From: Polaromonas sp. A23
GTDB lineage: Bacteria > Pseudomonadota > Gammaproteobacteria > Burkholderiales > Burkholderiaceae_C
DNA: 64,000 bases
Direction: 5' to 3'
NCBI RefSeq assembly: GCF_002001015.1
Contig: NZ_MUNO01000022.1
Location: 248,001 to 312,000, forward strand
A model generated the notes under the pieces. The model was not told the DNA's origin and did not search any database. It worked only from the letters and a program-made list of their open reading frames with translations. Below are positions 41,357 to 49,355 of the stretch, in pieces. The first letter of the stretch is position 1, and every line of letters starts with the position of its first letter. Position numbers and translations under genes: made by a program.

Positions 41357-42337
41357 CTACTTGGGGCGAGGAGGCTGGGCAGGCTGCATCGCTGGCAACC
41401 GAACGGCGGCAAGCGCCATGGGCGCGGGGAGTTTCTGCCCGGCTGTGAGGAATTTTTGCGGATCCTGGAACACGCCCTGCACGAGCACCTCAAAGTGCAG
41501 ATGCGGTCCGGTCGATCGGCCCGTGGTGCCCACTTCGGCAATTTTCTGGCCGCGTTTGACCAGATCACCCTTTTTGACCAGCACCCTGGAAGCATGGGCA
41601 TAGCGGGACACCAGGTCATTGCCATGATCCACCTCGACCATGTTGCCGTAGGCAGGATGCACTTCCTGGGTCACAACCACGCCACCGGCGGCCGCCAGAA
41701 TGGAGGTGCCAGGCTCGGCCGGGAAATCCAGCCCTGTGTGCAGCGCGGATCGGCCGTTCAGCGGGTCTATTCGCCAACCGAAGGACGACCCGAGGATGCC
41801 CAGTGCCACCGGTTGCTGGGTGGGCACCATCATTTTCTTGACTTTCTGGTCGAAGAGCCGTGACTCCATCACCGTCAGCAGGTCCACGCGCTGGTCGGTC
41901 AGCTTGTCGAGATCAGTCAGTGTTGCCTGCAGCTCTTCCATGCTCAGCGACCGGCCTGACACCAGGGCACCGCCGCGACCGGGCTGGGTCTTGATGTCAT
42001 TGGGGTTGACGCCGGCCAGCCCCGAAACCCGCTCGCCCAGCGACTCCAGCTGCATCAGCTTGGCCTGCATTTCGCCCAGGCGCCTGGCCATGTGGTCCAG
42101 GTTTTCACGCATGAAACGATCGCGCTGTTCAAACTCATCCTTGACCATCAGTTTGACCAACGAACCGATGACGGGCCAACCTTCGCGCGCGCCCTTGAGA
42201 AAAACCCAGTGGTACATGCCGGCAGCGACCAGCATCAGCCCCAGTGATGCGACAAAACCCGCCACGACGAGTTTGGTCCCGCTCAGGTAAATGGCACGGC
42301 TTTGGGCCAGCCAGGCATCCGTGATAATCAAATGCAC
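41357..42337 (-). CDS. Membrane-anchored M23 (LytM) metallopeptidase
   Basis: A 326-aa protein. One transmembrane helix (about residues 20-48) is followed by a coiled region (residues ~65-155) and an M23 domain with the zinc ligands in HTGLDFPAEPGT and HLHFEV. It would cut peptidoglycan crosslinks or act as a regulator of cell-wall hydrolases. All zinc residues appear intact, so it is probably active. It lies between dciA and secA, a layout common in betaproteobacteria. Confidence 0.92.
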   Translation of the reverse strand: MHLIITDAWLAQSRAIYLSGTKLVVAGFVASLGLMLVAAGMYHWVFLKGAREGWPVIGSLVKLMVKDEFEQRDRFMRENLDHMARRLGEMQAKLMQLESLGERVSGLAGVNPNDIKTQPGRGGALVSGRSLSMEELQATLTDLDKLTDQRVDLLTVMESRLFDQKVKKMMVPTQQPVALGILGSSFGWRIDPLNGRSALHTGLDFPAEPGTSILAAAGGVVVTQEVHPAYGNMVEVDHGNDLVSRYAHASRVLVKKGDLVKRGQKIAEVGTTGRSTGPHLHFEVLVQGVFQDPQKFLTAGQKLPAPMALAAVRLPAMQPAQPPRPK

Positions 42338-42369
42338 GTGTATGTCTCCTTAAACCTTCGAGCAGAGCC

Positions 42370-42687
42370 TTGAACTCCAGCCCCCGCCCGCACCAGACCC
42401 TCACTTTCAGCCAGGCCGTCGAAAACTCGCCGTCTCTCGCACGTCTGGCCGGCCTTGTGCAGGAATCCAACGACCGGCTCAAGGCCATCGAGTCCCTGAT
42501 ACCCACAGCCCTGCGGCCCGCTATTCAGGCAGGGCCCATTGAGGACGGCACCTGGTGCCTGCTGATAAGCAGCAACGCCGCTGCAGCCAAAGTACGCCAG
42601 TTGCTGCCCCTGCTCCAGTCCCGCCTGAGCGACAAAGGTTGGAAGGTTACCTCAATTCGGCTGAAGATACTAATCGCCCGAAAGTAG
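42370..42687 (+). CDS. DciA-like (DUF721) protein
   Basis: A 105-aa protein of the DUF721 family, with LIPTALRPAIQAGPIEDGTWCLLISSNAAAAKVRQL similar to the KH-like part of DciA, the loader of replicative helicase in bacteria without DnaC. I see no ATG; a TTG at 42370 is the only plausible start because the frame closes with a TAA at 42325. It is divergent from the M23 gene by 32 bases. Confidence 0.75.
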   Translation: MNSSPRPHQTLTFSQAVENSPSLARLAGLVQESNDRLKAIESLIPTALRPAIQAGPIEDGTWCLLISSNAAAAKVRQLLPLLQSRLSDKGWKVTSIRLKILIARK

Positions 42688-42734
42688 TACGGAACCAGCA
42701 CCTCGACCTTGAAAGGCTTGCCCGGTCTGAAGGG

Positions 42735-42791
42735 GATGCTATTGATCTGATAGTCGCCCGCGCCCGGCACAATGGCCGGGGCAGGTTCTGG
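42735..42791 (+). repeat. Family 1 hairpin element between dciA and tRNA-Thr
   Basis: GCTATTGATCTGATAGTCGC, then CCCGCGCCCGGC, AATGGCCGGGGC. The first hairpin and the following CCCGG..CCGGG pair fit the family layout; the T-run is lost. Confidence 0.65.
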
Positions 42792-42795
42792 ATCA

Positions 42796-42871
42796 TGGTG
42801 CCGCTTGTCGGATTCGAACTGACGACCTACCGCTTACAAGGCGGTTGCTCTACCAACTGAGCTAAAGCGGC
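42796..42871 (-). tRNA. tRNA-Thr (anticodon TGT)
   Basis: A 76-base cloverleaf on the minus strand: acceptor GCCGCTT/AAGCGGC, D-arm AGCTCAGTTGGTAGAGC, anticodon arm ACCGC-CTTGTAA-GCGGT (anticodon TGT), T-arm with AGTTCGAATC, and encoded CCA. Confidence 0.97.
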
Positions 42872-42883
42872 ACAAACTCTATT

Positions 42884-43411
42884 TTACTTGACGCGCTTGA
42901 GCGAAGGACGCTTGCCTTGCTGCGGTTTGGGTGGTTCGGGCGGTTCCGGATCATCGTCGCGCGCCGAAGAATTATTATTGGCCGGTACCAATTGTACGAT
43001 CTTCCCTTCTGCCGCCGGCGCATGCTCCACCACTGGCGCCGCAGGCTCGACTTCCGTCTCTACAGGAGACTGGGGCGCGGCCGACGGGGTGTCCGTCAGG
43101 GGAAACGCCATGCCTTGGCCGTTCTCACGAGCGTAAATAGCAATCACACGACCGATCGGCACCATGATCTCGCGGGCACTTCCGGCAAAACGCGCCTTGA
43201 ACTCAATGAAGTCATTGCCCAGCTTGAGCGAACTCGTTGCATCGAAACTGATGTTCAGCACAATTTCATTGTTCTTCACGTACTCACGCGGCACCTGCAC
43301 GGTCTCGTCCACGGCCACCGCCACATAAGGCGTCAGGCCGTTGTCGGTGCACCAGTCGTACAGCGCCCGTATCAGGTACGGACGTGTAGAGGTGGAATCG
43401 AGCGCGTTCAT
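42884..43411 (-). CDS. sspB: SspB, ClpXP specificity-enhancing adaptor
   Basis: A 175-aa protein from the ATG at 43411. STRPYLIRALYDWCTDNGLTPYV and NISFDATSSLKLGNDFIEFKARFAG mark the ssrA-tag-binding fold (residues 1-110). A long Pro/Glu/Ala linker follows and the end (PSLKRVK) is the ClpX-docking tail. It brings ssrA-tagged proteins to ClpXP. It forms a pair with sspA upstream. Confidence 0.95.
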   Translation of the reverse strand: MNALDSTSTRPYLIRALYDWCTDNGLTPYVAVAVDETVQVPREYVKNNEIVLNISFDATSSLKLGNDFIEFKARFAGSAREIMVPIGRVIAIYARENGQGMAFPLTDTPSAAPQSPVETEVEPAAPVVEHAPAAEGKIVQLVPANNNSSARDDDPEPPEPPKPQQGKRPSLKRVK

Positions 43412-43460
43412 GAAATCAGCCACGTTGCACTCGAACCTGCACAGCATGTCCCTTCAAGCA

Positions 43461-43550
43461 GGGGCCGCGGAACCGGCTTTGCCGGGCCGCAGGCGCAGCG
43501 GCCCCCTCGGGGGGCAGCGCAGCACACGCAGTGGCAAGCGTGGGGGCCAT
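43461..43550 (-). repeat. Family 2 GC-rich repeat, copy B, at the sspA stop codon
   Basis: Directly after the sspA TAA the minus strand reads TGGCCCCCACGCTTGCCACT, then a CCCCCC/GGGGG hairpin, CGCTGCGCCTGCGG, CCGGCAAAGCCGG and CCGCGGCCCCTGC. It lies between sspA and sspB. Confidence 0.85.
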
Positions 43551-44161
43551 TACTTCCTCATGACCTTCTCGGAAGGCGTGAGCGCCTCGATATAGGCCGG
43601 TCGCGAGAAAATGCGCTCGGCGTACTTGAGCAGCGGCGCGGCATTTTTCGACAGATCGATGTCGTAATAATCCAGGCGCCAGAGCAAAGGAGCAATCGCC
43701 ACGTCCAGCATGGAAAAATTGTCGCCCAGCATGAACTTGTTCTTCAGGAACACCGGGGCGAGCTGCGTCAAACGGTCGCGGATGTGCGAACGGGCTTTTT
43801 CCAGTGCTTTTTCGTTGCCCTTGGAAGCCCGCGCTTCCAGCGTGTTCACGTGGACAAACAGTTCCTTCTCGAAGTTGAGCAGGAACAGGCGAACGCGTGC
43901 GCGGTCGACCGGGTCGCCGGGCATCAGCTGCGGATGCGGGAAACGCTCGTCGATGTATTCATTGATGATGTTCGATTCGTAAAGAATCAGGTCACGCTCC
44001 ACCAGAATCGGCACCTGGCCGTAGGGATTCATGACGTTGATGTCTTCGGGCTTGTTGTACAAGTCCACATCACGGATTTCGAAGTCCATGCCTTTTTCAA
44101 ACAGTACAAAACGGCAGCGATGCGAAAACGGGCAGGTCGTGCCTGAATAAAGGACCATCAT
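43550..44161 (-). CDS. sspA: SspA, stringent starvation protein A (GST-like)
   Basis: A 203-aa glutathione-S-transferase-like protein that binds RNA polymerase. CPFSHRCRFVLFEKGMDFE, QVPILVERDLILYESNII and EYIDERFPHPQLMPGDPV match E. coli SspA. It follows petC, as in many beta- and gammaproteobacteria. Confidence 0.95.
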   Translation of the reverse strand: MMVLYSGTTCPFSHRCRFVLFEKGMDFEIRDVDLYNKPEDINVMNPYGQVPILVERDLILYESNIINEYIDERFPHPQLMPGDPVDRARVRLFLLNFEKELFVHVNTLEARASKGNEKALEKARSHIRDRLTQLAPVFLKNKFMLGDNFSMLDVAIAPLLWRLDYYDIDLSKNAAPLLKYAERIFSRPAYIEALTPSEKVMRK

Positions 44162-44247
44162 GTCTCGGGACTCCTAAATGCAAAGGAGTGGAACCGTCGA
44201 AGGTGCCACTCCAGAAGGTGCCGGGGAACTGGATCCCCGGCGAAAAA

Positions 44248-45033
44248 TTACTTGACGTCTTTCCAGAACGCGGCGTTCAGGCGCCAGGCGACAAAGGTCA
44301 ACATCAGGAGAAAAAGCAGGACCCAGACGCCCACCCGGACGCGGGTATTTTGTGCGGGCTCAGCCATCCATTGCAGGTAGCCAACCAGATCACCGACAGC
44401 CTGGTCGTACTGCAAGGGTGTCATGGTGCCAGGAGTGACCTGCTGCCAGCCTTTGAAGACCGGCACTTTGTGGCCGTGCTCTTCCTTGGTGTCGAACAGG
44501 GGCTTGCGCTCGCCGGACAGCTCCCACATCACATGCGGCATGGCCACGGTGGGGAAAGCCAGGTTGTTCCAGCCGGTCGCCGTGGTGTCGTCGCGGTAAA
44601 ACGTACGCATGTAGGTGTAGAGGTAGTCGGCGCCCGTGCCGCCGTGGCCCGCGCGCGAGCGGGCGATCACGCTCAGGTCAGGCGGATTGGCACCAAACCA
44701 GTCCTTGGCCTGCTTCGGATCGATCGAAGCCTTCATGGTGTCACCGACTTTTTCAGTAGTGAACATGAGGCTGTCTTTGATCATCTGATCCGTCAGCTTG
44801 GCATCTTCGGTACTCAGGTCTTTCAAGCGGTTGTAACGCATGAATGCCGCCGAGTGGCAGTTCAGGCAGTAGTTGACGAACAGCTTGGCGCCGTTCTGCA
44901 AGGCGCCCACGTCGTTGGTCTTGGGGGGAGCCTTGTCCCAGGCGATGCCCGTGGTCGCCGCGTGCGCGCCCGTACCGGCCAGCGCCAGCACGACGACAAA
45001 ACCCAGAGCCAATTGTTTCATTGTCTTCATCAT
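44248..45033 (-). CDS. petC: PetC, cytochrome c1 of the bc1 complex
   Basis: A 261-aa protein from the ATG at 45033 (GGAG nine bases before). It has a signal peptide ending in AHA, the haem c motif CLNCH, a distal ligand region with PPDLSVIARSR and a C-terminal membrane anchor (VGVWVLLFLLMLTFVAW). It passes electrons from the Rieske protein to soluble cytochromes. The frame overlaps petB slightly if an upstream start is used. Confidence 0.96.
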   Translation of the reverse strand: MMKTMKQLALGFVVVLALAGTGAHAATTGIAWDKAPPKTNDVGALQNGAKLFVNYCLNCHSAAFMRYNRLKDLSTEDAKLTDQMIKDSLMFTTEKVGDTMKASIDPKQAKDWFGANPPDLSVIARSRAGHGGTGADYLYTYMRTFYRDDTTATGWNNLAFPTVAMPHVMWELSGERKPLFDTKEEHGHKVPVFKGWQQVTPGTMTPLQYDQAVGDLVGYLQWMAEPAQNTRVRVGVWVLLFLLMLTFVAWRLNAAFWKDVK

Positions 45034-45049
45034 GTAAGGAATCTCCGGC

Positions 45050-46582
45050 TCAGTGGGCAGCAAAAGTCACGCGGTCGGGCACCGGCCTGAAGGTGCCGAG
45101 TTGGCTCCACCAGGGCATCAACAGGAAGAAGCCGAAGTAAAACAGGGTTCCCAACTGCGACACACGCTCATTGATCAGGGAGGGCGGGTTGATACCCAGA
45201 TAGCCGAGCACGAGGAAGTTGACGACAAAAATGCCGTAGAGCCATGAATGCCAAGTCGGACGATAGCGAATCGACTTGGCCGCGCTGCTGTCCAGCCAAG
45301 GCAGGAAAAACAGGATGATGACCGCGCCGCCCATGACGACCACGCCCCAGAACTTGGCGTCGATCCCCTTGATCAGCATCGCCCAGACTTCACCGATGAA
45401 AGGCACTCCGGCCAACGGGGCTGCAATCCCGGTCAAAGCCCTGGCGAGGCCAGCACCCACCGCTGGCAGCACAGTGCCGACCATATTGGCAATGAAAGGC
45501 AACAGTCCAAGCATCAGCGCAGCAGCTATGGCAACCACCAGAACCGCCAACCTCAAAAAGCCCTGCAGCTTTCGGCCTGCGAGCACCGCAGAGACGATCA
45601 CGATGATGCCCAGCACACCGGCCATTTCACCCGTGATGGCACGCAGCATGGAGTAATAAGGCGTGAAGTACCAGACCGGGGCGATGTGCGCCGGGGTCTT
45701 CAGTGAATCCGCAGGGATGAAGTTGTTGTACTCGAGGAAGTAACCGCCGGCCTCGGGGGCAAAGAAGATGATCGCCGAGAAGATCATCAGGAACACGCTC
45801 ACGGCAAAGATGTCATGCACCGTGTAGTAAGGATGGAAAGGAATGCCATCGAGCGGCAGGCCAGCGGCGTCTTTTTTCGCCTTGATTTCCACGCCGTCGG
45901 GGTTGTTTGACCCGACCTCGTGCAAGGCAATGATGTGCGCGACCACCAGACCCAGCAGCACCAGCGGCACAGCAATGACATGGAATGCAAAGAAGCGGTT
46001 CAGCGTGGCGTCACCGACGACGTAGTCACCGCGGATCAGCAGCGCCAGATCGGGGCCGATGAAGGGAATCGCGGCAAACAGGTTGACGATCACCTGGGCG
46101 CCCCAGTAGCTCATCTGGCCCCAGGGCAGCAAGTAACCCATGAAGGCTTCGGCCATCAGCGCCAGGAAAATCGCGCAGCCGAAAATCCAGACCAGTTCGC
46201 GCGGCTTGCGGTAGCTGCCGTAGATCAGGCCGCGGAACATGTGCAGGTAGACCACGACAAAAAAGGCCGAAGCGCCGGTCGAGTGCATGTAGCGGATCAG
46301 CCAGCCCCAGGGCACGTCGCGCATGATGTATTCGACCGAGCCGAAGGCCAGTGCAGCATCAGGCTTGTAATGCATGGTCAGGAAAATGCCGGTGACGATC
46401 TGAATCACCAGTACCAGCAGAGCCAGCGAACCAAACACATACCAGAAGTTGAAATTCTTGGGTGCGTAGTACTCGCTCATGTGCTCTTTGTAGAGCTTGC
46501 TGGCGGGGAAGCGGTTGTCGACCCAGTTCATCAACTTGGCAGCAGCCGGCGCATCGGGGGATAGTTCTTTGAATTCAGCCAT
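45050..46582 (-). CDS. petB: PetB, cytochrome b of the bc1 complex, enlarged
   Basis: A 510-aa integral membrane protein. Haem-ligand histidines lie at 100 and 114 in helix B and 201 and 216 in helix D; the Qo-site motif appears as PEAGG rather than PEWY, at about residues 276-280. The region between TPYYSMLRAI and AKFWGVVVMGG (about residues 318-408) is much longer than in most cytochromes b and forms extra hydrophobic segments. It carries quinol oxidation and the Q cycle. It is the middle gene of petABC. Confidence 0.95.
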   Translation of the reverse strand: MAEFKELSPDAPAAAKLMNWVDNRFPASKLYKEHMSEYYAPKNFNFWYVFGSLALLVLVIQIVTGIFLTMHYKPDAALAFGSVEYIMRDVPWGWLIRYMHSTGASAFFVVVYLHMFRGLIYGSYRKPRELVWIFGCAIFLALMAEAFMGYLLPWGQMSYWGAQVIVNLFAAIPFIGPDLALLIRGDYVVGDATLNRFFAFHVIAVPLVLLGLVVAHIIALHEVGSNNPDGVEIKAKKDAAGLPLDGIPFHPYYTVHDIFAVSVFLMIFSAIIFFAPEAGGYFLEYNNFIPADSLKTPAHIAPVWYFTPYYSMLRAITGEMAGVLGIIVIVSAVLAGRKLQGFLRLAVLVVAIAAALMLGLLPFIANMVGTVLPAVGAGLARALTGIAAPLAGVPFIGEVWAMLIKGIDAKFWGVVVMGGAVIILFFLPWLDSSAAKSIRYRPTWHSWLYGIFVVNFLVLGYLGINPPSLINERVSQLGTLFYFGFFLLMPWWSQLGTFRPVPDRVTFAAH

Positions 46583-46655
46583 AAGGGGTCCTATTTGCTA
46601 CTCGATGGGGGACTGGGCGGCGCCACACGGCGCCGGCCCTCTGTCCAGCAAAGCT

Positions 46656-47279
46656 TCAGGCTTTTTTGTCCTCACCAATCAGCAGCTTGGCGTCTGACAG
46701 GTACATGTGAGGCGGCACTTCCAGGTTGTCCGGCGCCGGCTTGTTTTTGTAGACGCGGCCGGCCATGTCGAAGGTCGAGCCATGGCAGGGGCACAAAAAG
46801 CCGCCCGCCCAGTCGTCCGGTAGCGAAGGCTGGGCACCGAGCTGGAACTTGTCGCTGGGCGAGCAGCCCAGGTGCGAGCAGATGCCGACAGCCACCATGA
46901 ATTCGGGCTTGATCGAGCGGTTTTCGTTGCGTGCGTACTCGGGGGTGAGTTCGCTCGGCTTGCGTTCAGACTTGGGGTCGGCCAGCTGGGGGTCCAGCTT
47001 GGCCAGCGAGGCGAGCTGCTCAGGCGTGCGGCGCACGATCCAGACCGGCTTGCCGCGCCATTCCACCGTCAGTTTTTCACCGGGCTTGAGTGCCGAAATA
47101 TCGACTTCAACCGCAGCACCGGCAGCCTTGGCGCGCTCGGAGGGCTGGAAGGCGCTGACAAACGGCACGGCAGTAGCGGCCACACCGACGCCGCCAACGG
47201 CGCAGGTGGTCACGATCCAGTTTCTTTTATCTTTGTCAATCGGTGCGCCGGGCGGCACGTTGAGGCTTGCGTGGGTCAT
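46656..47279 (-). CDS. petA: PetA, Rieske iron-sulfur subunit of the bc1 complex
   Basis: A 207-aa protein from the ATG at 47279, with TAGGA upstream. One N-terminal helix (residues ~20-42) follows KRNW, a weak twin-arginine-like signal. The 2Fe-2S ligands lie in CSHLGC and CPCHGS. It leads petA-petB-petC and is divergent from mscL across 224 bases, where its promoter must lie. Confidence 0.96.
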   Translation of the reverse strand: MTHASLNVPPGAPIDKDKRNWIVTTCAVGGVGVAATAVPFVSAFQPSERAKAAGAAVEVDISALKPGEKLTVEWRGKPVWIVRRTPEQLASLAKLDPQLADPKSERKPSELTPEYARNENRSIKPEFMVAVGICSHLGCSPSDKFQLGAQPSLPDDWAGGFLCPCHGSTFDMAGRVYKNKPAPDNLEVPPHMYLSDAKLLIGEDKKA

Positions 47280-47503
47280 GGATGTCCTACAAGAACAGGG
47301 CTTGAAAAACTTGAAAGGGGGCTTATTGGGGTCAACCCGGGATTGTAACGGAGCGCGAATGGCATTTTCAAGCCGCAAGACCCATTCCGAAGGCACGGCT
47401 GCAACATCGGCACGACGAACATATTGGAAGCTGCATCGTTACGCCCTTGCCTCGCCGCAGCGGCACAATGGCAGGCGTTTACCAACCACGCAAGGAGCGC
47501 AAC

Positions 47504-47926
47504 ATGGGAATGATGCAGGAATTCAGGGAGTTTGCCGTCAAGGGCAATGTCATCGATCTCGCCGTGGGCGTGATCATCGGTGCTGCATTCGGCAAGATTG
47601 TGGATGCCGTGGTCAGCGACCTGATCATGCCGGTGGTCGGCATGGTGTTTGGCAAGCTCGATTTTTCCAGCCTCTACATTCTGCTGGGCTCGGTGCCGGG
47701 GGGCACCGACATGTCACTGGACGCCTTGCGCAAGGCCGGGGTTCCGGTGTTTGCCTACGGCCACTTCCTGACGGTGTCGCTCAACTTCCTGATTCTGGCG
47801 TTCATCATCTTCATCATGGTCAAGCAGATCAACCGGCTCAAGCGCCAGCAGGCCGAACCAGCGCCCGCGGCCACGCCGGAAGACATTGCTCTGTTGCGCG
47901 AGATTCGCGACAGCTTAAGGAAGTAG
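47504..47926 (+). CDS. mscL: MscL, large-conductance mechanosensitive channel
   Basis: A 140-aa channel from the ATG at 47504, with AAGGAG six bases before. [27 protein letters not shown] is the first helix of MscL, and a second helix ([14 protein letters not shown]) and a basic C-terminal helix follow. It opens under hypo-osmotic shock. Confidence 0.97.
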   Translation: MGMMQEFREFAVKGNVIDLAVGVIIGAAFGKIVDAVVSDLIMPVVGMVFGKLDFSSLYILLGSVPGGTDMSLDALRKAGVPVFAYGHFLTVSLNFLILAFIIFIMVKQINRLKRQQAEPAPAATPEDIALLREIRDSLRK

Positions 47927-47930
47927 TTCA

Positions 47931-48017
47931 CCCCGTCGGACGCTCACTGCGTGTAGCGCCTTCCCCCTTCCAGGGGCGGCGCCTGCGCGCCGGCAAAGCC
48001 GGACGCGCGGCCCCTGC
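47931..48017 (+). repeat. Family 2-like GC-rich repeat, copy G, after mscL
   Basis: Four bases after the mscL stop on the plus strand: ACGCTCACTGCGTGTAGCGC, a CCCCC/GGGG pair, GCGCCTGCGCG, the hairpin CCGGCAAAGCCGG and CGCGGCCCCTGC. More diverged than copies A-E, but in the same orientation relative to its gene. Confidence 0.65.
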
Positions 48018-48031
48018 TTAAAGAAGTGATG

Positions 48032-48091
48032 TTTGCTACTAATTTAGTAGCCTCTTGCGCCCGCCCATATTGGGTCAAAGGCGTTTTTACT
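48032..48091 (+). repeat. Family 1 hairpin element between mscL and pdxA
   Basis: GCTACTAATTTAGTAGC with compensated arms (GCTAC/GTAGC), then TCTTGCGCCCGCCC, ATTGGGTC and AAAGGCGTTTTT. It lies between the 3' ends of convergent mscL and pdxA. Arm changes that keep pairing suggest the RNA structure matters. Confidence 0.85.
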
Positions 48092-48094
48092 CTC

Positions 48095-49132
48095 TCAACG
48101 GGCTAGTTTGCGCGCCATGCGAACGGCCGCGATCAGGCTGGACGCATCGGCCTTGCCTCTGCCGGCAATGTCAAAGGCCGTGCCGTGGTCCGGGCTGGTA
48201 CGCACCAGCGGCAGGCCCAGGGTCACATTGACGCCCTGCTCCACCCCCAGGTACTTGACCGGGATCAGCCCCTGGTCGTGGTACATCGCCACCACCACAT
48301 CAAACTCGCCACCCTGCCCGGCAGGCGCGCGAGCCCGCATGAACACGGTGTCGGGCGCGAAGGGGCCACTCACGTCCATGCCTTCCTCCAGGGCCCTGGC
48401 AATGGCCGGCGCAATGATCTCCAGCTCTTCGCGGCCAAACAGGCCGCCCTCGCCGGCGTGGGGGTTCAGGCCGGCCACCGCAATGCGCGGCCTGCCGCCC
48501 GACGCGCTGCGCACCGCCTGATGCGTGATGCGCAAGGTCTGCAGCACGTTGTCAAAGGTCACGGCATCAAGCGCCTCGCGCAGGGACAGGTGGATGCTGA
48601 CCAGCACGGTCTTGAGTTCGTCGTTGGCCAGCATCATGCGCACCGGCAGCGCGGACAGCTCCTTGCCCAGAAAAGCGGCCGCCTCATATTGCAGCAGTTC
48701 GGTGTGGCCGGGAAAGCGCGCAAACTCCGCGCCGGCGGCGGCCAGCGCCTCCTTGTGAATCGGCGCGGTGACCATCGCCGCGCATTCGCCCGCCAGGGTC
48801 GCACGCGCAGCCCAGACAATACATTCTGCCGCAGCTTTTCCAGCCAAAGCGCTCACTTGCCCATATACAACTGGCGCGGTCAGCTCACATTTTTGTAGCA
48901 CAGGAAGGCAGCGCGGCGGCACAGATGGCCAGTCGGCCAGGGTTTCCAGCTGCGCCACAGCCCACGGGAAGTGGCCGCCACTGATCAGCCGGGTCGCCTG
49001 GCGCAAGGTGGCCACATCCCCCACGACCATGCAGCCGGCCAAGTCATCTGGTGCATCGCGAAACGCCCTGGCAATGATTTCGGGGCCGATCCCGGCAGGA
49101 TCACCCATGGTGATGGCGACAGGACGGGTCAT
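48095..49132 (-). CDS. pdxA: PdxA, 4-hydroxythreonine-4-phosphate dehydrogenase
   Basis: A 345-aa enzyme from the ATG at 49132 (MTRPVAITMGDPAGIGPEI is the usual start; the frame is open much further). Metal ligands are in HTELL, the loop GHTELLQY and MYHDQGLIPVKYLG; GLNPHAGEGGLFG is diagnostic. It acts in pyridoxal-phosphate synthesis. A degenerate family 1 repeat seems to be read in frame at about residues 78-97. Confidence 0.93.
   Translation of the reverse strand: MTRPVAITMGDPAGIGPEIIARAFRDAPDDLAGCMVVGDVATLRQATRLISGGHFPWAVAQLETLADWPSVPPRCLPVLQKCELTAPVVYGQVSALAGKAAAECIVWAARATLAGECAAMVTAPIHKEALAAAGAEFARFPGHTELLQYEAAAFLGKELSALPVRMMLANDELKTVLVSIHLSLREALDAVTFDNVLQTLRITHQAVRSASGGRPRIAVAGLNPHAGEGGLFGREELEIIAPAIARALEEGMDVSGPFAPDTVFMRARAPAGQGGEFDVVVAMYHDQGLIPVKYLGVEQGVNVTLGLPLVRTSPDHGTAFDIAGRGKADASSLIAAVRMARKLAR
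48843..48900 (-). repeat. Possible degenerate family 1 element inside pdxA
   Basis: On the minus strand GCTACAAAAATGTGAGCTGA is followed by CGCGCCAG, TATATGGGCAA and GTGAGCGC. The spacing resembles family 1 but the first hairpin has decayed. It encodes part of PdxA in frame. Confidence 0.35.
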
Positions 49133-49355
49133 GCGAATGCCCAGCTCCCCTTCGCCCGTCCAGGTCTTCCCCTTGTCATCTGAACACTCCATAATGGTTT
49201 GCACGGCGCCTCTGGCTGCATGCGCTCCTTGACCGCCGACCCAAAGGACAGGCAGCGGTTGGGACCACCGAACGGAGACAAGCGAACAAGATGCATTCTG
49301 TCGGTATTCTCTCGCAAACGCCGTCATTCGAGCCTGCGGCAAGGCAGGAGAGCGC

